The notes beneath the pieces are model-generated. The model did no database searches. It was not told the origin of the DNA and worked only from the letters and a program-made list of their open reading frames with translations. Position numbers and translations under genes: made by a program. Positions 20,893 to 29,806 of a DNA stretch of 64,000 nt are shown here, piece after piece (the first letter of the stretch is position 1; each line of letters starts with the position of its first letter). This stretch comes from Streptomyces sp. RB17. Lineage in GTDB: Bacteria > Actinomycetota > Actinomycetes > Streptomycetales > Streptomycetaceae. The DNA lies in NCBI RefSeq assembly GCF_009604455.1, contig NZ_WEGL01000009.1:372001-436000 (forward strand). The letters are read 5' to 3'.

Positions 20893-23052
20893 GTGAGCAG
20901 CGAGAACGGGGTGCCCCGGCCGGACGGGGACGGCGGAGCCGAAGGGGCGCCGCCGGAGCAGCTCGCGCTCATCCGGGAGAGCGTGCGGAAGGCGAAGGTG
21001 CCGCGGGCCAAGCCGCGCACCTGGCGGGGGGCCGCGGTAGCCCCGCAGCTGCCCGTCGCCCGGGTGCTGGTCGACAAGGGTGTGCTGCACCTCGACCGGT
21101 ACTTCGACTACGCCGTGCCGGCCGAGCTGGACGAACAGGCGCAGCCCGGCGTGCGGGTCCGGGTGCGGTTCGGGGCCGGGCGGGGCCGGGTCCGGGAAGG
21201 GCGCCGCGAGGGCGGCGGGCTCATCGACGGGTTCCTCGTGGAGCGGCGGGCCGAGTCCGACTACTCCGGGCCGCTGGCCGCGCTGGCCCAGGTCGTGTCG
21301 CCGGAGCCGGTGCTGAGCGAGGAGCTGCTGGGCCTCGCGCGGGCCGTGGCCGACCGGTACGCCGGAAGCCTCGCCGACGTGCTCCAGCTGGCCGTGCCGC
21401 CGCGCAGCGCCCGGGCCGAACAACGGCCGTCGCCCGCGCCGCTGCCCCCGCCGACCGAGCCGGAGACGGCCTCCTGGGGGCGGTACGAGCACGGGGACGC
21501 ATTCCTCCACGCCCTGGCCTCCGGCGGGTCGCCCAGGGCCGTCTGGAACGCCCTGCCGGGCCCGCTGTGGAGCGAGGAACTGGCCCGCGCCGTCGCCGCC
21601 ACGCTCGCCTCCGGACGCGGCGCCCTCGTCGTCGTACCGGACGGGCGGGCCGCCGCGCGGGTCGACGCCGCGCTCACCGCACTGCTCGGCACGGGCCGGC
21701 ACGTGCTGCTCACGGCCGACGCGGGGCCCGAGAAGCGGTATGCGCAGTGGCTCGCGGTGCGCCGGGGATCCGTACGGGCCGTGGTCGGGACCCGGGCAGC
21801 CATGTTCGCGCCCGTGCAGGACCTGGGGCTCGTCGCCATCTGGGACGACGGCGACGACAGCCACAGCGAGCAGCACGCCCCGCAACCGCACGCCCGGGAT
21901 GTACTGCTGTTGCGGGCGGCTCTGGACAAGTGCGCCTATCTGCTGGGGAGTTGGAGCTGCACCGTGGAGGCCGCCCAGCTCGTCGAGAGCGGCTGGGCGC
22001 GGCCGCTGGTCGCCGGGCGGGAGCAGGTGCGGCGGGCCGCCCCTCTTGTCCGCACGGTCGGGGACGGCGACCTCGCCCGCGACGAGGCCGCCCGCGCCGC
22101 CCGGCTGCCGACCCTCGCCTGGCAGGCGGCCCGCGACGGGCTGCGGCACGGACCGGTGCTCGTCCAGGTGCCGCGCCGCGGCTACGCCCCCCGCATGGCC
22201 TGCGACCGGTGCCGGGCGCCCGCCCGGTGCCGGCAGTGCTCCGGGCCGCTCCAGGGGCAGGACGCGGAGGTGCTGCGGTGCGGCTGGTGCGGGCGGGAGG
22301 AGAGCGCCTGGCACTGCCCGGAGTGCGGCGGCTTCCGGCTGCGGGCCCAGGTCGTGGGGGCGCGGCGGACGGCCGAGGAGCTGGGGCGCGCTTTCCCCGC
22401 CGTCCCCGTGCGCACCTCGGGCCGGGAGCATGTGCTGGACACGGTGCCGGGCACACCCGCCCTCGTCGTGAGCACACCGGGAGCCGAACCGGTCGCCGAG
22501 GGCGGCTACGCGGCGGCCCTCCTGCTGGACGGCTGGGCCATGCTCGTACGCCCCGACCTGCGGGCCGGCGAGGACGCGCTGCGCCGGTGGATCGCGGCGG
22601 GCGCGCTGGTACGGCCGCAGAGCGAGGGGGGCACGGTGGTCGTGGTGGCCGAGCCGACCCTGCGGCCGGTGCAGGCGCTGGTGCGCTGGGATCCCGTCGG
22701 GCACGCGGTGCGGGAACTGTCGGAGCGGGCCGAGCTGGGCTTCCCGCCGGTGTCGCGGATGGCGGCCGTGTCCGGGACGCCCGCGGCCGTCGCCGAGTTC
22801 CTGGCCTCGGTCGAACTGCCGCCGGACGCGGAGGTGCTGGGGCCGGTGCCGATACCGCCGACGCATCCCGGCGGGTCCCGCAGGCCCGGAGCGCCGCCGC
22901 CGGGCGAGCACTGGGAGCGGGCCCTGGTCCGGGTGCCGCCGGGCCGTGGGGCCGCGCTGGCCGCCGCGCTGAAGACCGCCCAGGCCGCGCGCATGGCACG
23001 GGGGAGCGGGGAGGCGGTGCGGGTGCGGATCGATCCGCCGGACATCGGGTGA
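20893..23052 (+). CDS. priA: Primosomal protein N' (PriA), actinobacterial helicase-deficient type
   Basis: PriA recognises stalled forks and loads the replisome. The N-terminal DNA-binding domain begins VARVLVDKGVLHLDRYFDYA, and the eight zinc cysteines lie in CDRCRAPARC and CGWCGREESAWHCPECGG (about 437-475). The helicase motifs are degenerate. No GxTGSGKT Walker A is present, and the DEAH box is replaced by WDDGDD. This is the known state of actinobacterial PriA, which is thought to lack helicase activity. The GTG at 20893 is chosen; the 80 codons upstream have no homology. Confidence 0.92.
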   Translation: MSSENGVPRPDGDGGAEGAPPEQLALIRESVRKAKVPRAKPRTWRGAAVAPQLPVARVLVDKGVLHLDRYFDYAVPAELDEQAQPGVRVRVRFGAGRGRVREGRREGGGLIDGFLVERRAESDYSGPLAALAQVVSPEPVLSEELLGLARAVADRYAGSLADVLQLAVPPRSARAEQRPSPAPLPPPTEPETASWGRYEHGDAFLHALASGGSPRAVWNALPGPLWSEELARAVAATLASGRGALVVVPDGRAAARVDAALTALLGTGRHVLLTADAGPEKRYAQWLAVRRGSVRAVVGTRAAMFAPVQDLGLVAIWDDGDDSHSEQHAPQPHARDVLLLRAALDKCAYLLGSWSCTVEAAQLVESGWARPLVAGREQVRRAAPLVRTVGDGDLARDEAARAARLPTLAWQAARDGLRHGPVLVQVPRRGYAPRMACDRCRAPARCRQCSGPLQGQDAEVLRCGWCGREESAWHCPECGGFRLRAQVVGARRTAEELGRAFPAVPVRTSGREHVLDTVPGTPALVVSTPGAEPVAEGGYAAALLLDGWAMLVRPDLRAGEDALRRWIAAGALVRPQSEGGTVVVVAEPTLRPVQALVRWDPVGHAVRELSERAELGFPPVSRMAAVSGTPAAVAEFLASVELPPDAEVLGPVPIPPTHPGGSRRPGAPPPGEHWERALVRVPPGRGAALAAALKTAQAARMARGSGEAVRVRIDPPDIG

Positions 23053-23062
23053 CGGGGGGTGT

Positions 23063-23095
23063 TCCGGGTGGTGTCCGGGTGGTGTCCGGGTGGTG
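23063..23095 (+). repeat. Three 11-bp tandem repeats
   Basis: TCCGGGTGGTG is repeated three times without change at 23063-23073, 23074-23084 and 23085-23095, just after the priA stop. The rest of the 190-nt gap up to the next gene shows no gene or hairpin I can support. Confidence 0.8.
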
Positions 23096-23243
23096 TTCAA
23101 CCCGTGGGGTTGCTCGCCGTCGGCGGCCGTCCGGTGGTTGTGCGGTCGCGCCGGTTCGTCCGTCCAAGCGCGTGTCTGCCCTCCCGGGCGTCCGAGAGGG
23201 CAGGGGGATGCGTCAGCCGTCGCCCAGCGTCGCCGAGCGTTGC

Positions 23244-23792
23244 TCAGCCGTTGCGCGGGCCGGGGAAGGCCGTCGGGCGGGCCTCGTCGCGCTCGCGCAG
23301 GGCCGGGCTGCCCGCGGTCGGCTGCGTGGGCATCGAGCGGGCCGCGGGGACCGTCGGGACCGCGGGCAGGCCGGTGTTCACATTGAGCGTGCGGGAGCCG
23401 GCCGGCTCCGTGGCCGGCTCGGCCTCGGCGGGTGCCTGGGCCGCGGCGCGGCGGGCACCGTAACGTCGGTGCACCGCCTGCTTGGTGACGCCGAGCGCCG
23501 AGCCCACCGCGTCCCACGAGAAGCCGAGTGAGCGGTCGAAGTCCACGGCGGCCGTGACCAGGGTTTCGACACTGTCCCGGAGTTCCTGGGCAAGGCGCAC
23601 CGTCGGGGCGGGGGCGCGTCCGTAGACGACGAAGCCCGTGGACGGGCCGGAGCGGCGCGGACGGTAGACGTTGCCCAGCTGGGCGGTGAGTGTGCGCAGC
23701 GCGTCCACCTGCCGGCGGACTCGCTCGATGTCCCGCACCAGCAAGTGCAGGCTGGCCCGGGCCTGGGCGTCGTGGGTTGCGTGGTCGGCCAT
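23244..23792 (-). CDS. Helix-turn-helix protein of unknown function
   Basis: The 182-residue protein starts MADHATHDAQ. A helical N-terminal half (LHLLVRDIERVRRQVDALR) is followed by an HTH at about 105-128 (SLGFSWDAVGSALGVTKQAV). The tail is Ala/Pro-rich and low in complexity. The ATG at 23792 has GAGAGG 7 nt upstream. It is divergent from fmt across a 546-nt gap. A DNA-binding regulator is likely; nothing in the sequence names its target. Confidence 0.7.
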   Translation of the reverse strand: MADHATHDAQARASLHLLVRDIERVRRQVDALRTLTAQLGNVYRPRRSGPSTGFVVYGRAPAPTVRLAQELRDSVETLVTAAVDFDRSLGFSWDAVGSALGVTKQAVHRRYGARRAAAQAPAEAEPATEPAGSRTLNVNTGLPAVPTVPAARSMPTQPTAGSPALRERDEARPTAFPGPRNG

Positions 23793-24140
23793 GAACAAGC
23801 CTCTCGAACCGGCGTTGAAAGGAATTGGGCCGAGAAAGCGGCCCTAAGTGGTCAACTCTTTCTTGACCAACGCGTGTGCGCTCCGCTGGTCACGGGGTGG
23901 GGGCGTACGGGCATATGCATACGCCGGTCGTTGGGGTGCGCGCCGTGTGGGGTTTGGGTTTTTTGTTCTCCCACCCGCGCACCACCCGTTTCCGGTCGGC
24001 CGAGAGGCTGGACGACCTGTGGGGGTTGTCCGCCGTCGGCGTCTGCGGGGCTGCTTCGCCGGTCGTCATCGGGCCCGGTGGCCGTCTGGACTCCGCTCGT
24101 CCGTCTGTGCGTCCGCCGTCCGATTGTGCGTACGGCCTTG

Positions 24141-24182
24141 GCCGTCAGCCGTCAGCCGTCAGCCGTCAGCCGTCAGCCGTCC
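24141..24182 (+). repeat. 7-bp tandem array (GCCGTCA)
   Basis: Five exact copies of GCCGTCA run from 24141 to 24175. A sixth copy with one change follows (GCCGTCC). It lies about 160 bp upstream of fmt and is likely to vary in copy number by slippage. Confidence 0.9.
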
Positions 24183-24265
24183 GTCTCCGTCCTGGTCTAC
24201 GTCCGCGCGGGTCCCCGTCCGTTGCGTGTCCGCCGTCCGCATGCGCGGCCGTTCGTGCGGGTGGG

Positions 24266-24292
24266 TTGTCGGGGGTCGCTTGGTCATAGACT
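24266..24292 (+). promoter_or_regulatory. Candidate fmt promoter
   Basis: TTGTCG at 24266-24271 and TAGACT at 24287-24292 are separated by 15 nt, slightly short. Transcription would start about 40 nt before the fmt ATG. Confidence 0.4.
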
Positions 24293-24338
24293 GGTGCGCT
24301 GCCCGTTCAACCCCCGCCCGAGAGGCCCGAACCCGCCC

Positions 24339-25271
24339 ATGAAGCTTGTCTTCGCCGGTACACCTGAGGTCGCCGTTCCCGCTCTGGACGCTCTGATCGC
24401 TTCCGGGCGGCACGAGGTGGCCGCCGTCGTCACGCGGCCCGACGCGCCGGCCGGGCGTGGGCGCCGGCTGGTCGCGTCGCCCGTGGCCGAGCGGGCGGAG
24501 GAGGCCGGGATCGAGGTGCTGAAGCCGGTCAGGCCGCGGGACCCGGAGTTCCTGGAGCGGCTGAAGGAGATCGCGCCGGACTGCTGTCCGGTCGTGGCCT
24601 ACGGCGCCCTGCTGCCCCGCGTGGCCCTCGACATCCCCGCCCATGGCTGGGTCAACCTGCACTTCTCGCTGCTGCCCGCCTGGCGGGGAGCAGCTCCCGT
24701 GCAGCACTCCATCATGGCCGGCGACGAGATCACCGGGGCGTCGACGTTCCTCATCGAGGAGGGTCTCGACTCCGGTCCCGTCTACGGCACCGTGACCGAG
24801 CAGATCCGGCCCACCGACACCAGCGGCGACCTGCTCACCCGGCTCGCCTTCGCCGGTGCGGGGCTGCTCGCGGCCACCATGGACGGTATCGAGGACGGCA
24901 CCCTGAAGGCCGTACCGCAGCCGGCCGAGGGCATCACCGACGCGCCGAAGATCACCGTCGAGGACGCCAAGGTCGACTGGGCCGCGCCCGCGCTGCGCGT
25001 CGACCGGGTCGTGCGCGGCTGCACCCCGGCGCCCGGCGCCTGGACCACCTTCCGCGGCGAACGGCTCAAGCTCATCCAGGTCACCCCGGTGCCGGAGCGC
25101 ACCGACCTGGCCCCGGGGCGGATGGCGGCCGGCAAGAACAGCGTGCACGTGGGCACCGGTTCGTACGCCGTCGAGCTGCTGTGGGTGCAGGCACAGGGCA
25201 AGAAGCCGATGCGGGCGGCCGACTGGGCGCGCGGCGTGCGGATCGCCGAGAGCGAGACGCTCGGCGGCTGA
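24339..25271 (+). CDS. fmt: Methionyl-tRNA formyltransferase
   Basis: It formylates initiator Met-tRNA with 10-formyl-THF. The 310 residues begin MKLVFAGTPEVAVPALDAL. The catalytic segment NLHFSLLPAWRGAAPVQ holds the folate-site Asn/His, and a C-terminal OB-like domain follows from about 205. GAGAGG precedes the ATG. rsmB starts 79 nt after the stop, the usual fmt-rsmB order. Confidence 0.96.
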   Translation: MKLVFAGTPEVAVPALDALIASGRHEVAAVVTRPDAPAGRGRRLVASPVAERAEEAGIEVLKPVRPRDPEFLERLKEIAPDCCPVVAYGALLPRVALDIPAHGWVNLHFSLLPAWRGAAPVQHSIMAGDEITGASTFLIEEGLDSGPVYGTVTEQIRPTDTSGDLLTRLAFAGAGLLAATMDGIEDGTLKAVPQPAEGITDAPKITVEDAKVDWAAPALRVDRVVRGCTPAPGAWTTFRGERLKLIQVTPVPERTDLAPGRMAAGKNSVHVGTGSYAVELLWVQAQGKKPMRAADWARGVRIAESETLGG

Positions 25272-25350
25272 GGCCCGGGCGGTGAGGGTGGCGGTGCGCC
25301 GACGTAGGCTGGACACCGCACCCCTTCTTCACATCCGGAGCACCTTTTTC

Positions 25351-26769
25351 GTGAGCGAGCAGTCCCGGCGGCCCCGCAGGCCCGCCAAGCCCTACCGCCG
25401 TCCGCAGAAGGACCCCGTCCGCATCCTGGCCTTCGAGGCGCTGCGCGCGGTCGACGAGCGGGACGCGTACGCCAACCTCGTGCTGCCTCCGCTGCTGAGG
25501 AAGGCCCGCGACAAGGGCGACTTCGACGCGCGGGACGCCGCCCTCGCCACCGAGCTGGTCTACGGCACGCTGCGCCGGCAGGGGACGTACGACGCGGTGA
25601 TCGCCGCCTGTGTCGACCGGCCGCTCCGCGAGGTCGACCCGCCGGTGCTCGACGTGCTCAGCCTCGGTGTGCACCAACTGCTCGGGACGCGGATCCCGAC
25701 GCACGCCGCCGTGTCCTCCTCCGTGGAGCTGGCGCGGGTGGTGCTCGGTGACGGGCGCGCCAAGTTCGTCAACGCCGTGCTGCGGAAGGTGGCCCAGGAC
25801 GACCTCGAGGGGTGGATCGAGAAGGTCGCGCCCCCTTATGACGAGGATCCGGAGGATCACCTCGCGGTCGTCCACTCGCATCCCCGCTGGGTCGTCTCCG
25901 CCCTGTGGGACTCCCTCGGTGGCGGGCGCGCCGGCATCGAGGACCTGCTGGCGGCCGACAACGAACGGCCCGAGGTGACCCTGGTCGCGCGGCCGGGGCG
26001 GGCCACCGTCGAGGAACTGCTCGGTGAGGAGGCCGCCGTGCCGGGGCGCTGGTCGCCGTACGCCGTGCGGCTTGCCGAGGGCGGGGAGCCGGGCGCCGTG
26101 CCGGCGGTGGGCGAAGGACGGGCCGGAGTGCAGGACGAGGGCAGCCAGCTGGTCGCCCTCGCGCTCGCGGGCGCGCCCCTGGAGGGGTCCGACAGCATGT
26201 GGCTCGACGGGTGCGCCGGGCCGGGCGGGAAGGCCGCCCTGCTGGCCGCCCTCGCCGCGGAGCGCGGGGCCACGCTGCTCGCCTCCGAGAAGCAGCCGCA
26301 CCGGGCGGGTCTCGTCGCCAAGGCGCTGGCCGGCAACCCGGGGCCCTACCAGGTGATCGCCGCCGACGGCACCCGGCCGCCGTGGCGGCCCGGCACCTTC
26401 GACCGCGTGCTCATGGACGTGCCGTGCACCGGGCTCGGCGCGCTGCGCCGGCGTCCCGAGGCCCGCTGGCGGCGCCGCCCGGAGGACCTCGACAACTTCG
26501 CGCCCCTCCAGCGCGCCCTGCTGCGCACCGCGCTCGACTCGGTGCGCGTCGGCGGGATCGTCGGCTACGCGACCTGCTCCCCGCATCTCGCCGAGACCCG
26601 CGCGGTCGTCGCCGACGTCCTCAAGCAGCACCCCGACGCCGAGCTGATCGACGCCCGCCCCCTGCTTCCGGGCGTGCCCGCACTGGGCGAGGGCCCGGAC
26701 ATCCAACTCTGGCCCCACCTCCACGGCACGGACGCGATGTACCTGGCCCTGATCCGCAGAACCGGTTGA
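25351..26769 (+). CDS. rsmB: 16S rRNA m5C967 methyltransferase
   Basis: RsmB methylates C967 of 16S rRNA. An N-terminal NusB-like RNA-binding domain (about 20-150) precedes a SAM-dependent methyltransferase domain. The SAM motif is DGCAGPGGKAALLAAL. The two catalytic cysteines are in DVPCTGLGALRRRPEARW and ATCSPHLAET. The GTG at 25351 is chosen because GGAG lies upstream and homologues begin with a short basic tail; an earlier start lacks support. 472 residues. Confidence 0.93.
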   Translation: MSEQSRRPRRPAKPYRRPQKDPVRILAFEALRAVDERDAYANLVLPPLLRKARDKGDFDARDAALATELVYGTLRRQGTYDAVIAACVDRPLREVDPPVLDVLSLGVHQLLGTRIPTHAAVSSSVELARVVLGDGRAKFVNAVLRKVAQDDLEGWIEKVAPPYDEDPEDHLAVVHSHPRWVVSALWDSLGGGRAGIEDLLAADNERPEVTLVARPGRATVEELLGEEAAVPGRWSPYAVRLAEGGEPGAVPAVGEGRAGVQDEGSQLVALALAGAPLEGSDSMWLDGCAGPGGKAALLAALAAERGATLLASEKQPHRAGLVAKALAGNPGPYQVIAADGTRPPWRPGTFDRVLMDVPCTGLGALRRRPEARWRRRPEDLDNFAPLQRALLRTALDSVRVGGIVGYATCSPHLAETRAVVADVLKQHPDAELIDARPLLPGVPALGEGPDIQLWPHLHGTDAMYLALIRRTG

Positions 26770-26786
26770 AACGCCGCTGGGTGACA

Positions 26787-26830
26787 GCGCCCCGAAAGGG
26801 GCGCGGGGAACTGCGCGAGCAACCACCACT
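26787..26830. repeat. Dispersed Streptomyces intergenic repeat with GNRA hairpin
   Basis: GCGCCCC and GGGGCGC (26787-26793 and 26798-26804) pair around a GAAA loop. They are followed by GGGGAACTGCGCGAGCAACC, a sequence I recognise as a common Streptomyces intergenic repeat. It lies between rsmB and rpe and may act as the rsmB terminator. Confidence 0.6.
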
Positions 26831-26902
26831 CACCCGCAGACGAATCACCACCGCAATGGACCGCCGTTACAGCCCAGCGCAGCGGCATGGCAGGCTTGGG
26901 GC

Positions 26903-27589
26903 ATGGCCGTGCAGATCAACCCCAGCATCCTGTCCGCCGACTTCGCCCGCCTCGCGGAGGAGGCCAAGGCGGTCCAAGGCGCCGACTGGCTCCACGTCGA
27001 CGTCATGGACAACCACTTCGTCCCGAACCTCACGCTCGGCGTGCCGGTCGTGGAGTCCCTGGCGCGCGCGACGGACACCCCGCTGGACTGCCACCTGATG
27101 ATCGAGGACCCCGACCGGTGGGCGCCCCAGTACGTCGAGGCGGGCGCCTCCTCCGTCACCTTCCACGTGGAGGCCGCCGCCGCTCCGGTGCGACTCGCCC
27201 GGGAGATCCGCGCCAAGGGTGCCCGCGCCTCCATGGCGCTGAAGCCCGCGACGCCGATCGAGCCGTTCGAGGACCTGCTCCCGGAGCTCGACATGCTGTT
27301 GATCATGACGGTCGAGCCCGGCTTCGGCGGCCAGGCGTTCCTCGACATCATGCTGCCGAAGATCCGCCGCACCCGTGAGCTGATCAGCAAGCACGGCCTG
27401 CAGCTGTGGCTCCAGGTGGACGGCGGTGTCTCGGCCTCCACGATCGAGCGGTGCGCGGACGCCGGAGCGGATGTGTTCGTGGCAGGCTCGGCGGTGTACG
27501 GGGCGAAGGACCCGGCGGAGGCGGTCCGTGCCCTGCGCGCGCAGGCCGACACGGCTGCCGCCAAGGCGTCCTGGGCATGCGACCACTGA
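26903..27589 (+). CDS. rpe: Ribulose-phosphate 3-epimerase
   Basis: It interconverts ribulose-5-P and xylulose-5-P in the pentose phosphate pathway. TIM-barrel signatures are INPSILSADFARL, DVMDNHFVPNLTLG, CHLMIEDPDRW, MTVEPGFGGQ and QVDGGVS, carrying the catalytic Asp pair and metal histidines. The 228 residues are usual. A hairpin follows at 27615. Confidence 0.96.
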   Translation: MAVQINPSILSADFARLAEEAKAVQGADWLHVDVMDNHFVPNLTLGVPVVESLARATDTPLDCHLMIEDPDRWAPQYVEAGASSVTFHVEAAAAPVRLAREIRAKGARASMALKPATPIEPFEDLLPELDMLLIMTVEPGFGGQAFLDIMLPKIRRTRELISKHGLQLWLQVDGGVSASTIERCADAGADVFVAGSAVYGAKDPAEAVRALRAQADTAAAKASWACDH

Positions 27590-27614
27590 GCCACAGGTAC
27601 GTGAACGGTTAAGT

Positions 27615-27638
27615 GATCGGCCCCTATCGGGGCCGATC
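27615..27638 (+). terminator. Terminator after rpe
   Basis: A perfect 10-bp stem (27615-27624 with 27629-27638) has the tetraloop TATC. It lies 26 nt after the rpe stop and has no T run, as is common for Streptomyces hairpin terminators. Confidence 0.7.
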
Positions 27639-27679
27639 CGCAGCGCCGAATCTGCAAGGATGAACGGCGAATCCAGAGT

Positions 27680-28723
27680 GTGAACAGCAGTGAGGAGATC
27701 GCCGTGTCGGGTATGTCGGCGGGCCGGTCAGCCATGCGGATGGGACCCGCTGAGCTGGTGCAGGCGGCGGCCATGGCCCGCCGCTTCTACCTCGAGGGCA
27801 AGTCCAAGATCCAGATCGCGGAGGAGTTCGGCGTCAGCCGCTTCAAGGTGGCCCGGGTCCTGGAGACGGCTCTCGAACGGGATCTCGTGCGCATCGAGAT
27901 CCGTGTCCCGGCCGAGCTGGACGCCGATCGCTCCGACGCGCTCCGTGCCCGCTACGGCCTGCGGCACGCTGTCGTGGTCGAGTCCCCGGCCGAGGCCGAG
28001 GAGACCCCCGACCCCGAGAACCTGGGGGAAGTGGCCGCCGACCTGCTCGGCGAGCTCGTCGACGAGGGGGACGTGCTCGGGCTGGCCTGGGGCCGGTCCA
28101 CCATCCACATGGCGGCGGCGCTGGACCGGCTGCCGCCGTGCACGGTGGTGCAGCTGACGGGCGTGTACGACGCCGGGACCTCGGAGCGTGGCTCGGTCGA
28201 GGCCGTGCGCCGCGCCGCCCAGGTGTCGGGCGGCGACGCCCACCCCATCTACGCGCCGATGCTGCTGCCGGACGCGGCCACCGCGGCCGCGCTGCGCAAC
28301 CAGACCGGGATCGCCCGGGCCTTCGAGTATTTCGACAAGGTCACGGTCGCCTGCGTCTCCATCGGCTCCTGGGAGCCGGGCATCTCGACCGTGCACGACA
28401 TGCTCAGCGACGAGGAGCGGGCGCACTACGCCTCGCTCGGCGTCGCCGCCGAGATGGCCGCGCACCTCTTCGACGCCGAGGGGCGCCGGATCGGGCGGGA
28501 CCTGGGGGAGCGGTGCATCACCGTCAAGGCCGACCAGCTGCGTCGTATCCCGGAGGTCGTGGCGATCGCCGGCGGTCAGCGCAAGGCGTCCGCGATCGAC
28601 GCGGTGCTGCGGTCCGGGCTGGTCACCAGCCTGGTCACGGACACCTCCGCCGCGGACTACCTGATGACGGCCGGCCCGACGCCGAAGCCGGCGCTCAGCC
28701 GCGCGGACCCCGACGGCCACTGA
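27680..28723 (+). CDS. SorC/DeoR-family sugar-binding transcriptional regulator
   Basis: An N-terminal HTH (about 30-70, RFYLEGKSKIQIAEEFGVSR) is followed by a SorC effector domain related to glucosamine-6-P deaminase folds (LGLAWGRSTIHMAAAL, TVVQLTGVYDAG). Such regulators answer phosphorylated sugars or polyols. The adjacent rpe suggests a pentose or pentitol effector, but no sugar operon is next to it. Starts at 27680 or 27704 (both GTG) are possible; the longer form is given. Confidence 0.85.
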   Translation: MNSSEEIAVSGMSAGRSAMRMGPAELVQAAAMARRFYLEGKSKIQIAEEFGVSRFKVARVLETALERDLVRIEIRVPAELDADRSDALRARYGLRHAVVVESPAEAEETPDPENLGEVAADLLGELVDEGDVLGLAWGRSTIHMAAALDRLPPCTVVQLTGVYDAGTSERGSVEAVRRAAQVSGGDAHPIYAPMLLPDAATAAALRNQTGIARAFEYFDKVTVACVSIGSWEPGISTVHDMLSDEERAHYASLGVAAEMAAHLFDAEGRRIGRDLGERCITVKADQLRRIPEVVAIAGGQRKASAIDAVLRSGLVTSLVTDTSAADYLMTAGPTPKPALSRADPDGH

Positions 28724-29263
28724 GGGCTCCGCGGCGGGCGGGGTTCTCGCGGTGGGGGCAACGGGGCGGATCGACGGGGCAGGTCGTACGGCGAGACCAC
28801 GGGCCGGCACTGGGCCGGCTCTCGTGGTCGGTCCACGGGCCGTTGCGGGTCTCAGCGACAGGCCCAGCGGTTTGCGGCGGGCGGTGGCGGTCGGCGCGTC
28901 GTGGGCCCTCCACTGCGGGGGCGAGTGGGTGTCGGCTCGCCGTGTGCGGCGGGTGTGGCTCGTCGTGTCGGCGGTCGAGGTCGGTGCGGCCGCTGGGGTG
29001 GGCGTGCGGGCGTCGTCGGTCGCGGACTGGCCGGTGTTGTGCGGGGGCGGGCGGGTGTCGGCTCGTCGTGTCCGGCGTGGTGCGGCACGTTGCGTCGGGG
29101 CGGGCGGCGGCGGGTCGCGGCGGCGTGGGAACCGTGCGGCCGTGGCAGCATCGTCGGCATGTCGCCGTGGTTCGTCCCTCGCATGCCCAGATGGCCCGTG
29201 ACATCGTCCCGGGCGGCCGGACGGCCGTCACCCCGGACGGCCGGGCAATCCATGGCGCCGCCC
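28724..29263. other. Gene-poor GC-rich region
   Basis: No protein with recognisable features is encoded in these 540 nt. The region contains an imperfect direct repeat of about 38 bp: 28915-28952 and 29041-29078 share GTGTCGGCTCG and flanking GCGGGGGCG. Open frames on both strands are low-complexity. It leads into the 30-bp array. Confidence 0.6.
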
Positions 29264-29743
29264 CACACGCCTGGACGCCCGTCAACGCTGCCCCGCACGC
29301 CCAGCCGGCCCCTGACGGCGCCCCGCACCCCCGGGCGGACCCCCACGCTGCCCCGCACGCCCAGCCGGCCCCTGAGGCCGTCCCGCACCTCCACGCGACC
29401 CCTGGCGCTGCCCTGCACGCCCAGCCAGCCCCTGACGACGCCCCGCACGCCCAGCCGGCCCCTGAGGCCGTCCCGCACCTCCACGCGACCCCTGACGTCG
29501 CCCCGCAGTCCTGGGCGGACCTACGCACCGCCCCGCACCCCCGGGCGGACCCCCACGCTGTCCCGCACGCCCAGCCGGCCCCTGACGGCGCCCCGCACGC
29601 CCAGCCAGTCCCTGACGCCGTCCCGCACACTGAGCCAGACCCTCACGGCGCCCCGGACACCAAGCCGGCCCCTGACGCCGTCCCGCACACCAAGCCGGCC
29701 CCTGACGGCGCCCCGCACCCCCGGGCGGACCTACGCACCGCCC
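29264..29743. repeat. Sixteen-copy 30-bp minisatellite
   Basis: Sixteen units of exactly 30 bp run without an indel from 29264 to 29743. A typical unit begins CGCACGCCCAGCCGGCCCCT and ends GACGGCGCCC. Units differ by base changes, and longer blocks of units recur. Because 30 is a multiple of 3, all frames stay open: one + frame reads RTPSRPLTAP repeats, another PHAQPAPDGA. It lies directly before the ribonuclease gene. There are no unique spacers, so it is not a CRISPR array. Confidence 0.9.
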
Positions 29744-29806
29744 CGCCCGATCTGCCCCGCCCCCGGAGGCTCCTCATGGGCACCGGCCCGCGTTGTCGCC
29801 GGGCTG

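Larger units (their letters stand above)
23793..24338. other. Long divergent intergenic region before fmt
   Basis: This 546-nt stretch has no convincing gene; open frames through it have poor codon pattern and repeats. It contains a 24-bp imperfect palindrome at 23902-23925 (GGCGTA...TACGCC around GCATATGC), a 7-bp tandem array at 24141-24182, and a candidate fmt promoter at 24266-24292. The palindrome may be an operator for the minus-strand HTH gene. Confidence 0.6.

Noticed and set aside
29264..29743. CRISPR array
   Set aside because: The 30-bp units are directly contiguous, with no unique spacers and no cas genes nearby.
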